A stretch of 27,639 nucleotides of DNA, from the NCBI GenBank assembly GCA_964383905.1, contig CAYLJO010000069.1:1-27639 (forward strand), in the 5' to 3' direction. Of the stretch, positions 7,025 to 15,404 are shown one piece after another. A program made the translations under genes and the position numbers. The notes beneath the pieces were generated by a model that made no database searches, was not told the DNA's origin, and saw nothing but the letters and a program-made list of their open reading frames with translations. The stretch's first letter is position 1, and the number at the start of each line of letters is the position of its first letter. This DNA is from CAYLJO01 sp964383905 (lineage in GTDB: Bacteria > Acidobacteriota > Blastocatellia > Pyrinomonadales > Pyrinomonadaceae).

Positions 7025-7082
7025 TATTAAATACTTTTGCACGGTCTTGCAACAAAGTGTCTGATCGGGATTTTAGGCTGAC
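7025..7082 (+). repeat. Receptor 2 leader repeat, copy B
   Basis: The TATTAAATACTT and TCTTGCAACAAAGT blocks are identical to copy A, and the tail TTTTAGGCTGAC is similar. It lacks an upstream TTGACA at the right spacing, so it may be an auxiliary operator rather than a second promoter. Confidence 0.6.
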
Positions 7083-7271
7083 GAACCTGGATTTCTAAAG
7101 ATGATCTCGGGATGGGCTATCCAGGTGCGGCTCTAACTTCAAGACAATCGCCTAGTGAGTCTCATACTCTGCGGTGGGTAAGACGCTAATTTGATAAGCT
7201 TCAGCGTATCGCCAGCTCAAATGCGTTAGCGTGCTTGCGAACGTGACAGTGCCGGTCTGCCCTGATATCAC

Positions 7272-7286
7272 ATGTATTAGATACTT
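7272..7286 (+). promoter_or_regulatory. Third palindromic operator-like site in receptor 2 leader
   Basis: ATGTATTAGATACTT, with core GTAT-TAG-ATAC (7274-7284), differs from the promoter palindrome core by a single base. No TTGACA lies 19 nt upstream. It may be a distal binding site for the same regulator. Confidence 0.35.
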
Positions 7287-7777
7287 CATCGTTGATTTAG
7301 AGTTTCGGTTCATAAATTCATGTGATATTCAATAAAATGGATGAATGCGGCGCCAAACAATTTTCTCTCTTCTGCCAAGATGGCTTTTAACAACCATTTG
7401 GCTCTGACCTGTAAAGTGGAACGCTCCTTGCGTTCTTAATAACTTCCTCGACTTGTTCTCTACGTAGGTCGCACAGTTAAGTTCTTTTTCACGCCACCCT
7501 CGTTGAAGTTTAAGAAGGGGCTCGTTTCTAAATTTTTTCGCCGGCAATCCTGGGTCCCTGATAAGTCGGTAGGTCTTGCCCGGTTCGCGGCTTACTGTTA
7601 GGTGAGTTTTAAGGCGAGTCTGCTGACGGGTTCTTCCGGTTTTAGATAAAACAACCTTTGGGACAACTGCACCGGTGAGTCGGATGTTCCACGAGGTCAC
7701 TCGACAATGCGCCTGGTCTGAAGACGTCACTGTCTCGAGAGCAGGTTTGTTGGCATATAGGCTCGAGGAGATGTGAT

Positions 7778-10700
7778 ATGACAAAAAAGCTTGTGTTAAA
7801 CGTAGTACTGTTCGTGCTGGGCATCGGGTTACTCGTGGGAGCGCATGCCCAGACGAGCACGGTCGGAAGCATCAGCGGTACCGTGCGAGACCCGAAGGGC
7901 GGCGTGCTTCCTAAGGTTGAAGTAGTAGTACAGGAAGAGAATACGGGGGTCTCGCATACAGCGGTCACCGATAACAATGGATTCTACTCGGCTCCCAGTC
8001 TGCCTGTCGGCCGTTATAGCGTGAGCACGGCCCCTTCGGGATTCAAGAGGACGGTTAACACTGGGGTAGAGCTGCACGTCGGCGATAATCTGGTTGTTAA
8101 CTTAAACGTGGAAGTCGGGCAGGTGAGTGAGACCATCACCGTAACTGGCGAAGCCGTCCAGGTCGAAACGCGCAGCGCGGACGTCAGTAGCCTGGTCTCA
8201 GAGAAGCAGGTGACGGAGCTCCCGCTGAACGGGCGCAACTACGCCCAATTGGTGACACTGGTCCCGGGTGTTTCGCCCGCCAATGGGAGCGGGTTCCAGA
8301 CCCGCGGCACCGGTCTTGATTCACACGTGGATATGTCGGTGAACGGCAACGGCTCGAATCAAAACATGTGGACCGTTGACGGCGTCAACAACATGGACGT
8401 GGGCTCAAACGCCACGCTGCTGGTCTTCCCGTCCATCGACGCCATCAAGGAGTTTCGTGTCGAGCGCAACAGCTTCAGCGCGGAGTACGGGCAGGCGCAG
8501 GGCGCCGTCATCAACCTCGTCACCAAGGGCGGTGGTAATGAGTTTCACGGCAGCGGCTTTGAATTCTTCCGCAACGACGCGCTGAACGCTAACGACTTCT
8601 TCCTTAACCGGGGCGGCCAGCCTAAAGGCAAGTTGCGCTATAACAATTTCGGCTTCAACTTTAACGGACCATTGCCCCTACCGCGGTTTGGCGAGGGCGG
8701 GCGCGCGATCAGGAGTGGGAAGAACAAAGCCTTCTTCTTCTGGTCGGAAGAGTGGCGCCGTGAGAAGCGCGGTCAGGCGCTGACCGGCCACGTCCCGACG
8801 GCGGCGGAGAAGGTCGGAGACTTCAGCGGCCCTCTGACGTCACCTCTCCCGCACATCCCCGGAATGACGTGCAATACCCCGGGCCCGAACCCCACCGATC
8901 CAGGGTGCTACCCCGGTAACCGAATCCCGCAAAACCTGCTCAGCCCGGTGGGCCTCGCTCTGGTGAGGATCTATCCCGATCCCAATGCGCCGAATCCGAC
9001 GGCCAACCCAAACTGGGCCTCGGCGCCGACGCAGCCGGTTGACACCCGCCAGGACCTCATCCGCGGTGATTTGAATATCACCGACAAGATGAACGTGATG
9101 ATCCGTTACATTAACGAGACCTGGACTCACGGCGTGGCGTCAGGCAACTTCTGGGGGGATAGCCCCTTCCCGACCCTGGCGTCGGATTGGGATCAGCCCA
9201 GCCATAGCTTCGCCGTCAAGCTGTCGAACACGTTGAGCTCAACGGCCGTGAACGAGTTCCAGTTCTCGCGTGCGGGTAATAACATTTTCGTCAAGAACAG
9301 CGCGCAAAGTCAGGCGCTCATCCAGGACATCGTCTCTAAATTCCCCACGGTCTTTCCGCACTCGGCATCCGACACCGGCGCCGGCCCGCCTCCCCTTTTC
9401 TGGGGCCCGGGGGGTTATGAAACGTTATGGCACCAGGCGCCGTGGGAGAATCACGAAGACCTCCTAATCTGGAAGGACGACTTCTCTAAGGTGTTGGGTG
9501 CCCACGACACCAAATTCGGGGTGCTCTACGGCCGCAACGTCAAGAATGAGCCGGCTTCGGGGGCCTCTGGCGGCAATGAGCCCTACGCTATATCAGGGTG
9601 TGGCAACAAAACCGGCCACTGTATAGCCGACCTGCTGGTCAAAGACTTGCCGCTGGTTAACTACTCGGAGATAAATCATCAGGAGAAGGGGCTGGGCCGC
9701 TGGCGTGACTTTGAGCTCTACGGGAATGACACCTGGAAGGCTCGTAAGAATGTCACGCTCACGCTGGGTTTGCGGTACTCGAGGTTCCCGCACGCCTTCT
9801 CGGACAACAACCACATCACTAACTTCATCCCCAGCCTGTATCATGGCGATTTCCATCAAGCCCTGGTGACAGCTGATCAGGCCGCGCAATTCGGGCTGCC
9901 CCGCTCCCTGGTGAAGGACTACAACAAGGGCTTCCAGCCGCGCGTGGGCCTGGCCTGGGACGTCTTCGGTAATGGCAAGACGGCGCTCCGCCTGGGCTTC
10001 GGACGCTACATGAGCCGGACGAATGTGATCGAAGACGTCCTCCGCTTGAACGCCAACCCGCCGTGGGCCACGGCGGTGGACTCCGGTTGGTCCGGTGAGA
10101 CGACGACTCTGGCCGATTGCCCGACCTGCCGGAGCCTTGATACCATCAACCCCGGGCTCAGGACTGCCTTCGTCGGCGTGAGTCCGACCGCCAACTTTAA
10201 TGCCGTTGACATAAACTTCCGGCCGCCGGAGAGCTACCAGTGGAACGTGACGGTCTCGCGCGAAGTTATGAAGAACACCGTGCTGGAAGCATCCTACATC
10301 GGCAACCACGGGCTGCACATCTGGCGACGTAACGTGCCCGTCAATGACATCCCGCCGGGGCCCGCGCGGCTGGCGATTGCTAACGCCGTCCGGAACGGAC
10401 AAAGTACGGATGCCCTGGTCGCTGCCAATCGCAGGTTAGGGCCCAACTCACCTCCCGTTACATCGGCTGAGTCGACGGGCAACTCCAGCTACAATGCTCT
10501 CCAACTCTGGCTCAACCGGCGGTTTACCAAGCAGCTGGCTTTCCAGGCTGCTTACACCTGGGGGCACGCGATTTCGGACGTTCCGCTCACGTCTTTCACC
10601 AACGCCACGAGCGATCCCTTTAACTATAAGCTCGACAAGGGTGACGCAGACCTTGACCGGAGGCAGACGTTTGTCGCCAACGCCGTCTACGTCCTGCCGT

Positions 10701-11227
10701 CGTTCAAGCAGTGGGGCTCGGCGGCCAGGAGCGCGCTGGGAGATTGGCAGCTCAACGCGATCTTCTCCCACTTCGGCGCCACCCCGCTCGATATCACCTC
10801 CGGCGTAAATACCATCGGTACAGCCGCCAGCGTGGGTCAGCGCCCCAACCTGGTTCCGGGTGTACCCATCTACTTACACACAAGTGACCGGACACAATTT
10901 CTCAACCCGGCGGCATTCGCATTGCCTGGCGTCGGGCAACTCGGCAGCCTCGGCCGTGGGACAATACGTGGCTTGCCCATCAATAACGTTGACTTCTCCC
11001 TGAACAAGAACTGGAGGGTGCGCGAGCGTGCTAGTGTTCAGTTCCGGGCGGAGTTCTTCAACCTCTTCAACCACCCCAACTTCAATGGGTATAACACCGC
11101 CTTAAACTTCGGTGGCAGTGTAACTGATACGGCGAACTTTGGCCGCGTAACCAACTCGGCCTTTGGTACGCTTACTTCTACGCAAAGTCACCGCGAGATC
11201 CAGTTCGGGTTGAAGTTGAATTTCTGA
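7778..11227 (+). CDS. TonB-dependent receptor, Oar-like with carboxypeptidase-regulatory domain (receptor 2)
   Basis: A complete 1149-residue outer-membrane receptor. ATG 7778 has GAGGAG seven nt upstream. Signal peptide about 1-25 (ends GAHAQ). A CarboxypepD_reg-like domain spans about 28-110 (SISGTVRDPKGGVLPKVEVV, then FYSAPSLPVGRYSVS). The plug follows at about 125-265 (ELPLNGRNYAQLVTLVPGV, MWTVDGVNNMD, EFRVERNSFSAEYGQAQGAV, NLVTKGGGNEFHGSGFEFFR). The rest is a long barrel ending EIQFGLKLNF. Length and order fit the acidobacterial Oar-like class, which needs TonB-ExbBD and usually has no SusD partner; none is encoded here. It differs greatly from receptor 1 outside the plug motifs, although their regulators and promoters are close paralogues. 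The substrate cannot be read from sequence. Confidence 0.92.
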   Translation: MTKKLVLNVVLFVLGIGLLVGAHAQTSTVGSISGTVRDPKGGVLPKVEVVVQEENTGVSHTAVTDNNGFYSAPSLPVGRYSVSTAPSGFKRTVNTGVELHVGDNLVVNLNVEVGQVSETITVTGEAVQVETRSADVSSLVSEKQVTELPLNGRNYAQLVTLVPGVSPANGSGFQTRGTGLDSHVDMSVNGNGSNQNMWTVDGVNNMDVGSNATLLVFPSIDAIKEFRVERNSFSAEYGQAQGAVINLVTKGGGNEFHGSGFEFFRNDALNANDFFLNRGGQPKGKLRYNNFGFNFNGPLPLPRFGEGGRAIRSGKNKAFFFWSEEWRREKRGQALTGHVPTAAEKVGDFSGPLTSPLPHIPGMTCNTPGPNPTDPGCYPGNRIPQNLLSPVGLALVRIYPDPNAPNPTANPNWASAPTQPVDTRQDLIRGDLNITDKMNVMIRYINETWTHGVASGNFWGDSPFPTLASDWDQPSHSFAVKLSNTLSSTAVNEFQFSRAGNNIFVKNSAQSQALIQDIVSKFPTVFPHSASDTGAGPPPLFWGPGGYETLWHQAPWENHEDLLIWKDDFSKVLGAHDTKFGVLYGRNVKNEPASGASGGNEPYAISGCGNKTGHCIADLLVKDLPLVNYSEINHQEKGLGRWRDFELYGNDTWKARKNVTLTLGLRYSRFPHAFSDNNHITNFIPSLYHGDFHQALVTADQAAQFGLPRSLVKDYNKGFQPRVGLAWDVFGNGKTALRLGFGRYMSRTNVIEDVLRLNANPPWATAVDSGWSGETTTLADCPTCRSLDTINPGLRTAFVGVSPTANFNAVDINFRPPESYQWNVTVSREVMKNTVLEASYIGNHGLHIWRRNVPVNDIPPGPARLAIANAVRNGQSTDALVAANRRLGPNSPPVTSAESTGNSSYNALQLWLNRRFTKQLAFQAAYTWGHAISDVPLTSFTNATSDPFNYKLDKGDADLDRRQTFVANAVYVLPSFKQWGSAARSALGDWQLNAIFSHFGATPLDITSGVNTIGTAASVGQRPNLVPGVPIYLHTSDRTQFLNPAAFALPGVGQLGSLGRGTIRGLPINNVDFSLNKNWRVRERASVQFRAEFFNLFNHPNFNGYNTALNFGGSVTDTANFGRVTNSAFGTLTSTQSHREIQFGLKLNF

Positions 11228-11250
11228 TATACTGCATCCACGCTGAACCG

Positions 11251-11288
11251 AGACGGAGGACTGAGTAAATAGACTCAGCCCTCCGTCT
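11251..11288 (+). terminator. Hairpin after receptor 2, terminator or attenuator
   Basis: The stem pairs AGACGGAGG (11251-11259) with CCTCCGTCT (11280-11288) and CTGAGT (11261-11266) with ACTCAG (11273-11278), with one A/C mismatch and a six-nt loop. The following tract is GGATTTTGG, only four T, so termination may be incomplete. TPR1 starts 33 nt later, leaving little room for a separate promoter. Confidence 0.75.
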
Positions 11289-11321
11289 GGATTTTGGTAA
11301 GGATAAAGAAGCCAGGGTAAA

Positions 11322-13538
11322 ATGTATTTACGCTCGACCTTTCTCCCTCTCTTATTTCTGCTGATAGCCTTCCAAACGCCTCAAGATTCGCTGCGGCAGC
11401 ATTACGAGCGAGCGGAAGCAGACAGACGCGCGGGCAATCTCGCGGCGGCGGAGGCTGAGTACACAGACATTCTGGCGGAAGCCTACACCGAGTTAGGGAA
11501 AATCTATTCGGCGCAGAAGAAGTACAGGGAGGCCGTCCCGGTTCTGGAGAGGGCTGCTGCCTACCGGCCCGACTCTCAAGACGTACTGGTGGACCTCTCA
11601 ATAGCCTACTTCGATAACGAACAGTACCAGAAGGCCCTCGAACCGCTGAAGAGGGCCGTGGCCCTCAATCCTCAAAGCCCTGGCGCGCACCATATGCTGG
11701 GCAAGACCTACTTCATGCTCGGTGAATTTGCCAAGTCTGCGGGTGAGCTTGAAACCGCGCGGAAGCTCGCGCCGAATGATTATGATGTGGCTTATACGGT
11801 CGGATTAGCCTACCTCAAGCAGCACCAATTAGCTCCCGCCAAGCAGATTTATGACCGGATGCGAGAGCAGCTCGGCGATCGCCCGCAACTTCACGTCGTC
11901 TTCGGCCGGGCGTACCGGGAGACGGGTTTTTTGCCTGAAGCGATAGAAGAGTTTAAAAAGGCTGTTGCTCTTGACCCTCATTTCCCACGCGCCCATTACT
12001 ATCTGGGCCTCACATACCTGCTGAAGGACGGGGCCGCCCGGCTCAACGATGCGGCAGAAGAGTTCAAGATTGAGTTGATTGCGCACCCGGATGAATTCTT
12101 CGCCAACTACTATCTCGGAATTATTTATCTCATCGAGAGAAGGTGGGAGCTCAGTATTAGCTTCTTACAAAAGGCCTCCCGGGCGGAGCCGAACAACCCC
12201 GACCCGTACTTTCACCTCGGCCAGGCTTACCAGGGGGTCGAGAAGCACAGTCAAGCGATTGAGGTGCTGAGAAAGGCCATCGACCTGAACCCTGATCTGG
12301 GCCACAATGATTATCAAGTAACCACGGCGCATTACCGGCTCGGACAGTCCTTAGTCAAAATCGGTCGAACCGCGGAAGGTGAGAAGGAGCTAGAGGTCGC
12401 GGCGGACCTCAAGTCCAAAGCCAAAAAGAGAGACGAGGCGAGGGCAGAAACTTATCTCAGCGCCGCCAACTTGCATGAGCGAAATAGTCAGTTCCCCGAG
12501 CTGGTTCAAGTTGAAGGCGTCGTCGCCGAGTCGAGCGCGCCGGATGAGAGGACCAGAGCAGAGCTGAAGGGCGGCGCAGCCTATTACGCAAAAGTGGTCG
12601 CCGGCGCTCACGATAATATCGGTCTCCTGCGGGCGCAGCAACGGGACTTCCGCGGGGCGGCAGAGCAGTTTAGCCTGGCCGCGAAGTGGGACCCGCAATT
12701 AGAGGGGCTTAATTTTAACTGGGGTCTGGCCTCCTTTAAGGCCGAGCTATACAAAGAGGCCATTCCGCCGCTGGAAAAAGAGTTGGCGGCTCATCCGACC
12801 AACATCCCGGCTAAGCAGTTGTTAGGGCTGAGCTATTTTATGGGGGAATATTATTCCAAAGCTTCCGGATTATTGGCCGACGCAGTCGCTGCTAACCCTC
12901 ATGACGTCGGTCTCTACTACGCGCTCACAATATCTCTTATGAAGGAGGGGAAAAGGGAGGCGGCCGACCGGATTATTCGGCAGATGGTGACGATGGGCGG
13001 CGATAGCCCGCAACTCCATATTCTCCTTGGGCAGGCGTATTATGAGCAGGGGTCTACCGTTAGATCGCTCGAAGAGCTGAAGACGGCTTTGTCGTTGGAT
13101 AATCGAACCCGCCTTGCTCATTACTATTCAGGGTTGATATACCTGAAAGCGGGGAAGTTCGACGAAGCCGCCCGCGAGTTTGAAAGTGAGCTGGCCTTAA
13201 ACCCGAATGATGTTCAGGTTAAATATCACCTGGGTTATGTACTGCTGGCGGGCCAGGCAACCGACCGCGGGATCAAGGTGATGCGTGAGGTCATCCGACT
13301 CAAGCCCGATTTCGCCGACGCGCACTACGAGCTGGGCAAAGCCTTACTTCAGCAAGGCGATTTAAAGGGGGCGGTGGAGAATCTCGAATCGGCGTTGAAG
13401 CTCGAGCCTGATAAGCCTCATGTCCATTACCAATTAGGCCGGGCATATATCGCTACGGGGCGTAAGGCGGAGGGGGAGAGTCAGTTAGAGATCTCAAAGC
13501 AGCTTAAAGAGAAGGCGCGGGGCCAAACAAATCAATAG
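11322..13538 (+). CDS. Secreted/periplasmic tetratricopeptide repeat protein (TPR1)
   Basis: 738 residues made almost wholly of TPR units after an N-terminal hydrophobic signal (LRSTFLPLLFLLIAFQTP). I count about 18 repeats of 34 residues from near residue 50 to the end, with typical W/Y/LG, Y and A-P positions (for example AHHMLGKTYFMLGEFAKSAG, AHYYLGLTYLL, AHYELGKALLQQGDLKGAVE). A less regular stretch near 365-425 divides two solenoids. The first repeat looks shortened (AEAEYTDILAEAYTELGKIY runs two helices together). TPR solenoids are protein-interaction scaffolds; no catalytic domain is present. It lies just after the hairpin that follows receptor 2 and 20 nt before CRTAC1-1, so it is likely co-transcribed with the latter. 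Confidence 0.88.
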   Translation: MYLRSTFLPLLFLLIAFQTPQDSLRQHYERAEADRRAGNLAAAEAEYTDILAEAYTELGKIYSAQKKYREAVPVLERAAAYRPDSQDVLVDLSIAYFDNEQYQKALEPLKRAVALNPQSPGAHHMLGKTYFMLGEFAKSAGELETARKLAPNDYDVAYTVGLAYLKQHQLAPAKQIYDRMREQLGDRPQLHVVFGRAYRETGFLPEAIEEFKKAVALDPHFPRAHYYLGLTYLLKDGAARLNDAAEEFKIELIAHPDEFFANYYLGIIYLIERRWELSISFLQKASRAEPNNPDPYFHLGQAYQGVEKHSQAIEVLRKAIDLNPDLGHNDYQVTTAHYRLGQSLVKIGRTAEGEKELEVAADLKSKAKKRDEARAETYLSAANLHERNSQFPELVQVEGVVAESSAPDERTRAELKGGAAYYAKVVAGAHDNIGLLRAQQRDFRGAAEQFSLAAKWDPQLEGLNFNWGLASFKAELYKEAIPPLEKELAAHPTNIPAKQLLGLSYFMGEYYSKASGLLADAVAANPHDVGLYYALTISLMKEGKREAADRIIRQMVTMGGDSPQLHILLGQAYYEQGSTVRSLEELKTALSLDNRTRLAHYYSGLIYLKAGKFDEAAREFESELALNPNDVQVKYHLGYVLLAGQATDRGIKVMREVIRLKPDFADAHYELGKALLQQGDLKGAVENLESALKLEPDKPHVHYQLGRAYIATGRKAEGESQLEISKQLKEKARGQTNQ

Positions 13539-13558
13539 TTCTGAAGAGGTGTTTCGTT

Positions 13559-15262
13559 TTGCCTCCAAAAATAGTCCGGCTCATCGTCCCTTTCATTACC
13601 CTTTCTCTCCTCATATCCTTTTCCGTAATCGGCGATCAACCCGTTCAGGTGCACTTTACTGATATTACAGAGCAAGCCGGCATCACCTTCCGACACGTGG
13701 CGTCGCCTGAGAAGAGGTACATCGTCGAGTCGATGAGCGGCGGGGTGGCCCTCTTTGACTATGATAATGACGGCTACCTGGATATTTTCTTCGTCAACTC
13801 TCTGACCGTTGACCTGGTGAAATCCGGCGGTAAAACCAGGAGCGCGCTCTATCACAACAACGGCGACGGCACGTTCACGGACGTGACGGACAGGGCCGGC
13901 CTGGGAGACGTCGGCTGGGGGATGGGGGTCGCGGTAGGCGATTACAACAATGACGGCTTTGACGACCTCTTTGTCACCTGCCTCGGGCAGAACCATCTCT
14001 ACAGGAATAACGGGAACGGCACCTTCACCGACGTTACCCAGGCCGCGGGCGTCGGCGCTTCACTGTGGTCCACGGGCGCCGCCTTCCTCGATTACGACAA
14101 CGACGGCAAGCTTGATCTGTTCGTTTCCGGCTACATCAATTTTGATATTAACCACCTCCCTGAATTCGGTAAGGGGCGGACGTGCCAGTATAAAGGTGTC
14201 CCGGTGCAGTGCGGCCCGCGTGGACTCCCCGGCGCGGGTGATAGGCTCTTTCACAACAACGGGGACGGGACTTTTACCGACGTGTCAGAAAAGGCGGGGG
14301 TCTCGGACCCCAAGGGCTACTACGGCCTCGGTGTCATTGCCAGCGACTTCGACGACGACGGCTTCGTAGACATCTACGTGGCTAACGACTCGACCCCGTG
14401 CTTCCTGTACCACAATAACGGGGACGGGACATTCAAGGAGATCGGCTTTATCTCGGGCACGGCGGTTAACGAGAATGGCAGCGAGCAGGGGAGCATGGGT
14501 GTGACGGTGGCCGACTACGATCACAGCGGCAGGTTCGGCATCCTCAAGACCAATTTCGCCGACGAGTACAGCACGCTCTATCATAACGACGGCAAAAATT
14601 CTTTCACCGACGTATCGTATAAAGCTAAAATCGCCCAGGCGACCCTCGGCTTCGTCAGCTGGGGTACAAAATTCTTCGACTATGATAATGACGGCTGGGT
14701 CGATCTGTTTATCGCTAACGGCCATGTCTACCCCCAGCTGGAAAATTACCGACAGCGCAAGTTGTTCTTCAAAAACAACCGTGACGGGACGTTTACTGAA
14801 ATGGCAGCGCAGGCCGGCGAGCCTTTGATGGAGAAGCGCGTGGGCCGGGGGGTGGCGTTCGGGGACATAGATAATGACGGGGATGTTGATCTGGTTGTCA
14901 ATGATCTGGACGGCCCGCCGCAACTGTTGCGCAACGACGGGGGCAACGCTAATAATTCTGTTCTGATCAAGACCGTCGGCGTAAAAAGCAACCGCGACGG
15001 GATCGGGGCGCGGGTTAAAATTGTCTCCGGAGATTTAAAGCAAATAGACGAGGTCCGGAGCGGTGGAAGCTACCTCTCGCACAGTGATCTGCGGCTGCAT
15101 TTCGGCCTCGAGAAGCGAACCCTAATAGACCTGATCGAAATCCGCTGGCCCAGCGGCGTGGTCGACAAGATCACTAATGCGAATGTGAACAAGATTCTGA
15201 CGGTTAAAGAAGGTCAAGGTATCATCGAGCAGAAAGATTTCAAAAGGCTCGCGCGGCGGTAG
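13559..15262 (+). CDS. CRTAC1-family protein with FG-GAP/VCBS repeats and ASPIC/UnbV domain (CRTAC1-1)
   Basis: 567 residues. The TTG start at 13559 is supported by AAGAGGT eight nt upstream and by the signal-type N-terminus that follows (IVRLIVPFITLSLLISFSVI). The body is a beta-propeller of FG-GAP/VCBS-type blades. Each has a calcium-binding loop (FDYDNDGYLDIFF, GDYNNDGFDDLFV, LDYDNDGKLDLFV, SDFDDDGFVDIYV, FDYDNDGWVDLFI, GDIDNDGDVDLVV) and a YHNNGDGTFTDVT strand. The C-terminus (about 475-550) is an ASPIC/UnbV domain (RDGIGARVKI, then IDLIEIRWPSGVVDKI). The family is secreted and calcium-binding; its function in bacteria is not settled, and adhesion or carbohydrate/protein binding are the usual guesses. 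It sits 20 nt after TPR1. Confidence 0.9.
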   Translation: MPPKIVRLIVPFITLSLLISFSVIGDQPVQVHFTDITEQAGITFRHVASPEKRYIVESMSGGVALFDYDNDGYLDIFFVNSLTVDLVKSGGKTRSALYHNNGDGTFTDVTDRAGLGDVGWGMGVAVGDYNNDGFDDLFVTCLGQNHLYRNNGNGTFTDVTQAAGVGASLWSTGAAFLDYDNDGKLDLFVSGYINFDINHLPEFGKGRTCQYKGVPVQCGPRGLPGAGDRLFHNNGDGTFTDVSEKAGVSDPKGYYGLGVIASDFDDDGFVDIYVANDSTPCFLYHNNGDGTFKEIGFISGTAVNENGSEQGSMGVTVADYDHSGRFGILKTNFADEYSTLYHNDGKNSFTDVSYKAKIAQATLGFVSWGTKFFDYDNDGWVDLFIANGHVYPQLENYRQRKLFFKNNRDGTFTEMAAQAGEPLMEKRVGRGVAFGDIDNDGDVDLVVNDLDGPPQLLRNDGGNANNSVLIKTVGVKSNRDGIGARVKIVSGDLKQIDEVRSGGSYLSHSDLRLHFGLEKRTLIDLIEIRWPSGVVDKITNANVNKILTVKEGQGIIEQKDFKRLARR

Positions 15263-15404
15263 GCAATCTGCCCATCGGGTGAGGCAATTTTAACATTGCT
15301 CGCACGCTTGAATAATTGAGGCGGAAAAGAGGTTATTCTGCCGGCGGCAAGAGGCGGGCTGAAATTGAGGTTTTCGAGAGGGCTTAACCTCCGGGAGGAG
15401 AAGA

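Larger units (their letters stand above)
6856..7777. other. Long leader/intergenic region upstream of receptor 2
   Basis: 922 nt without a convincing gene. It holds the receptor promoter signature (6897-6928), a perfect palindrome in its -10 region, two copies of a leader repeat (6917-6975 and 7025-7082) and a third palindromic core at 7274-7284. The part from about 7330 to 7760 shows no recognised motif. An open antisense frame covers much of it but has no family resemblance. The region ends in the receptor ribosome-binding site GAGGAG at 7765-7770. Confidence 0.8.

Noticed and set aside
7329..7784. 151-codon open frame on the - strand in the receptor 2 leader
   Set aside because: No recognised family, no clear ribosome site, and it overlaps the receptor start region. 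A decayed gene cannot be excluded, but I see no support for listing it as a CDS.
9593..10402. 269-codon open frame on the - strand inside receptor 2
   Set aside because: Fully antisense to a well-supported receptor frame, with no domain, signal or ribosome site. Long antisense frames are common in GC-rich coding DNA.
13741..14900. Regularly repeated short DNA blocks in the CRTAC1 genes, checked as a possible CRISPR-like or tandem repeat
   Set aside because: The repeats encode the FG-GAP/calcium-loop blades in frame and vary at synonymous sites, so they are protein repeats.
14285..14923. 212-codon open frame on the - strand inside CRTAC1-1
   Set aside because: Its Val/Ile-rich low-complexity product mirrors the repeated Asp-Asn calcium loops on the other strand, so it is a shadow of the repeats.
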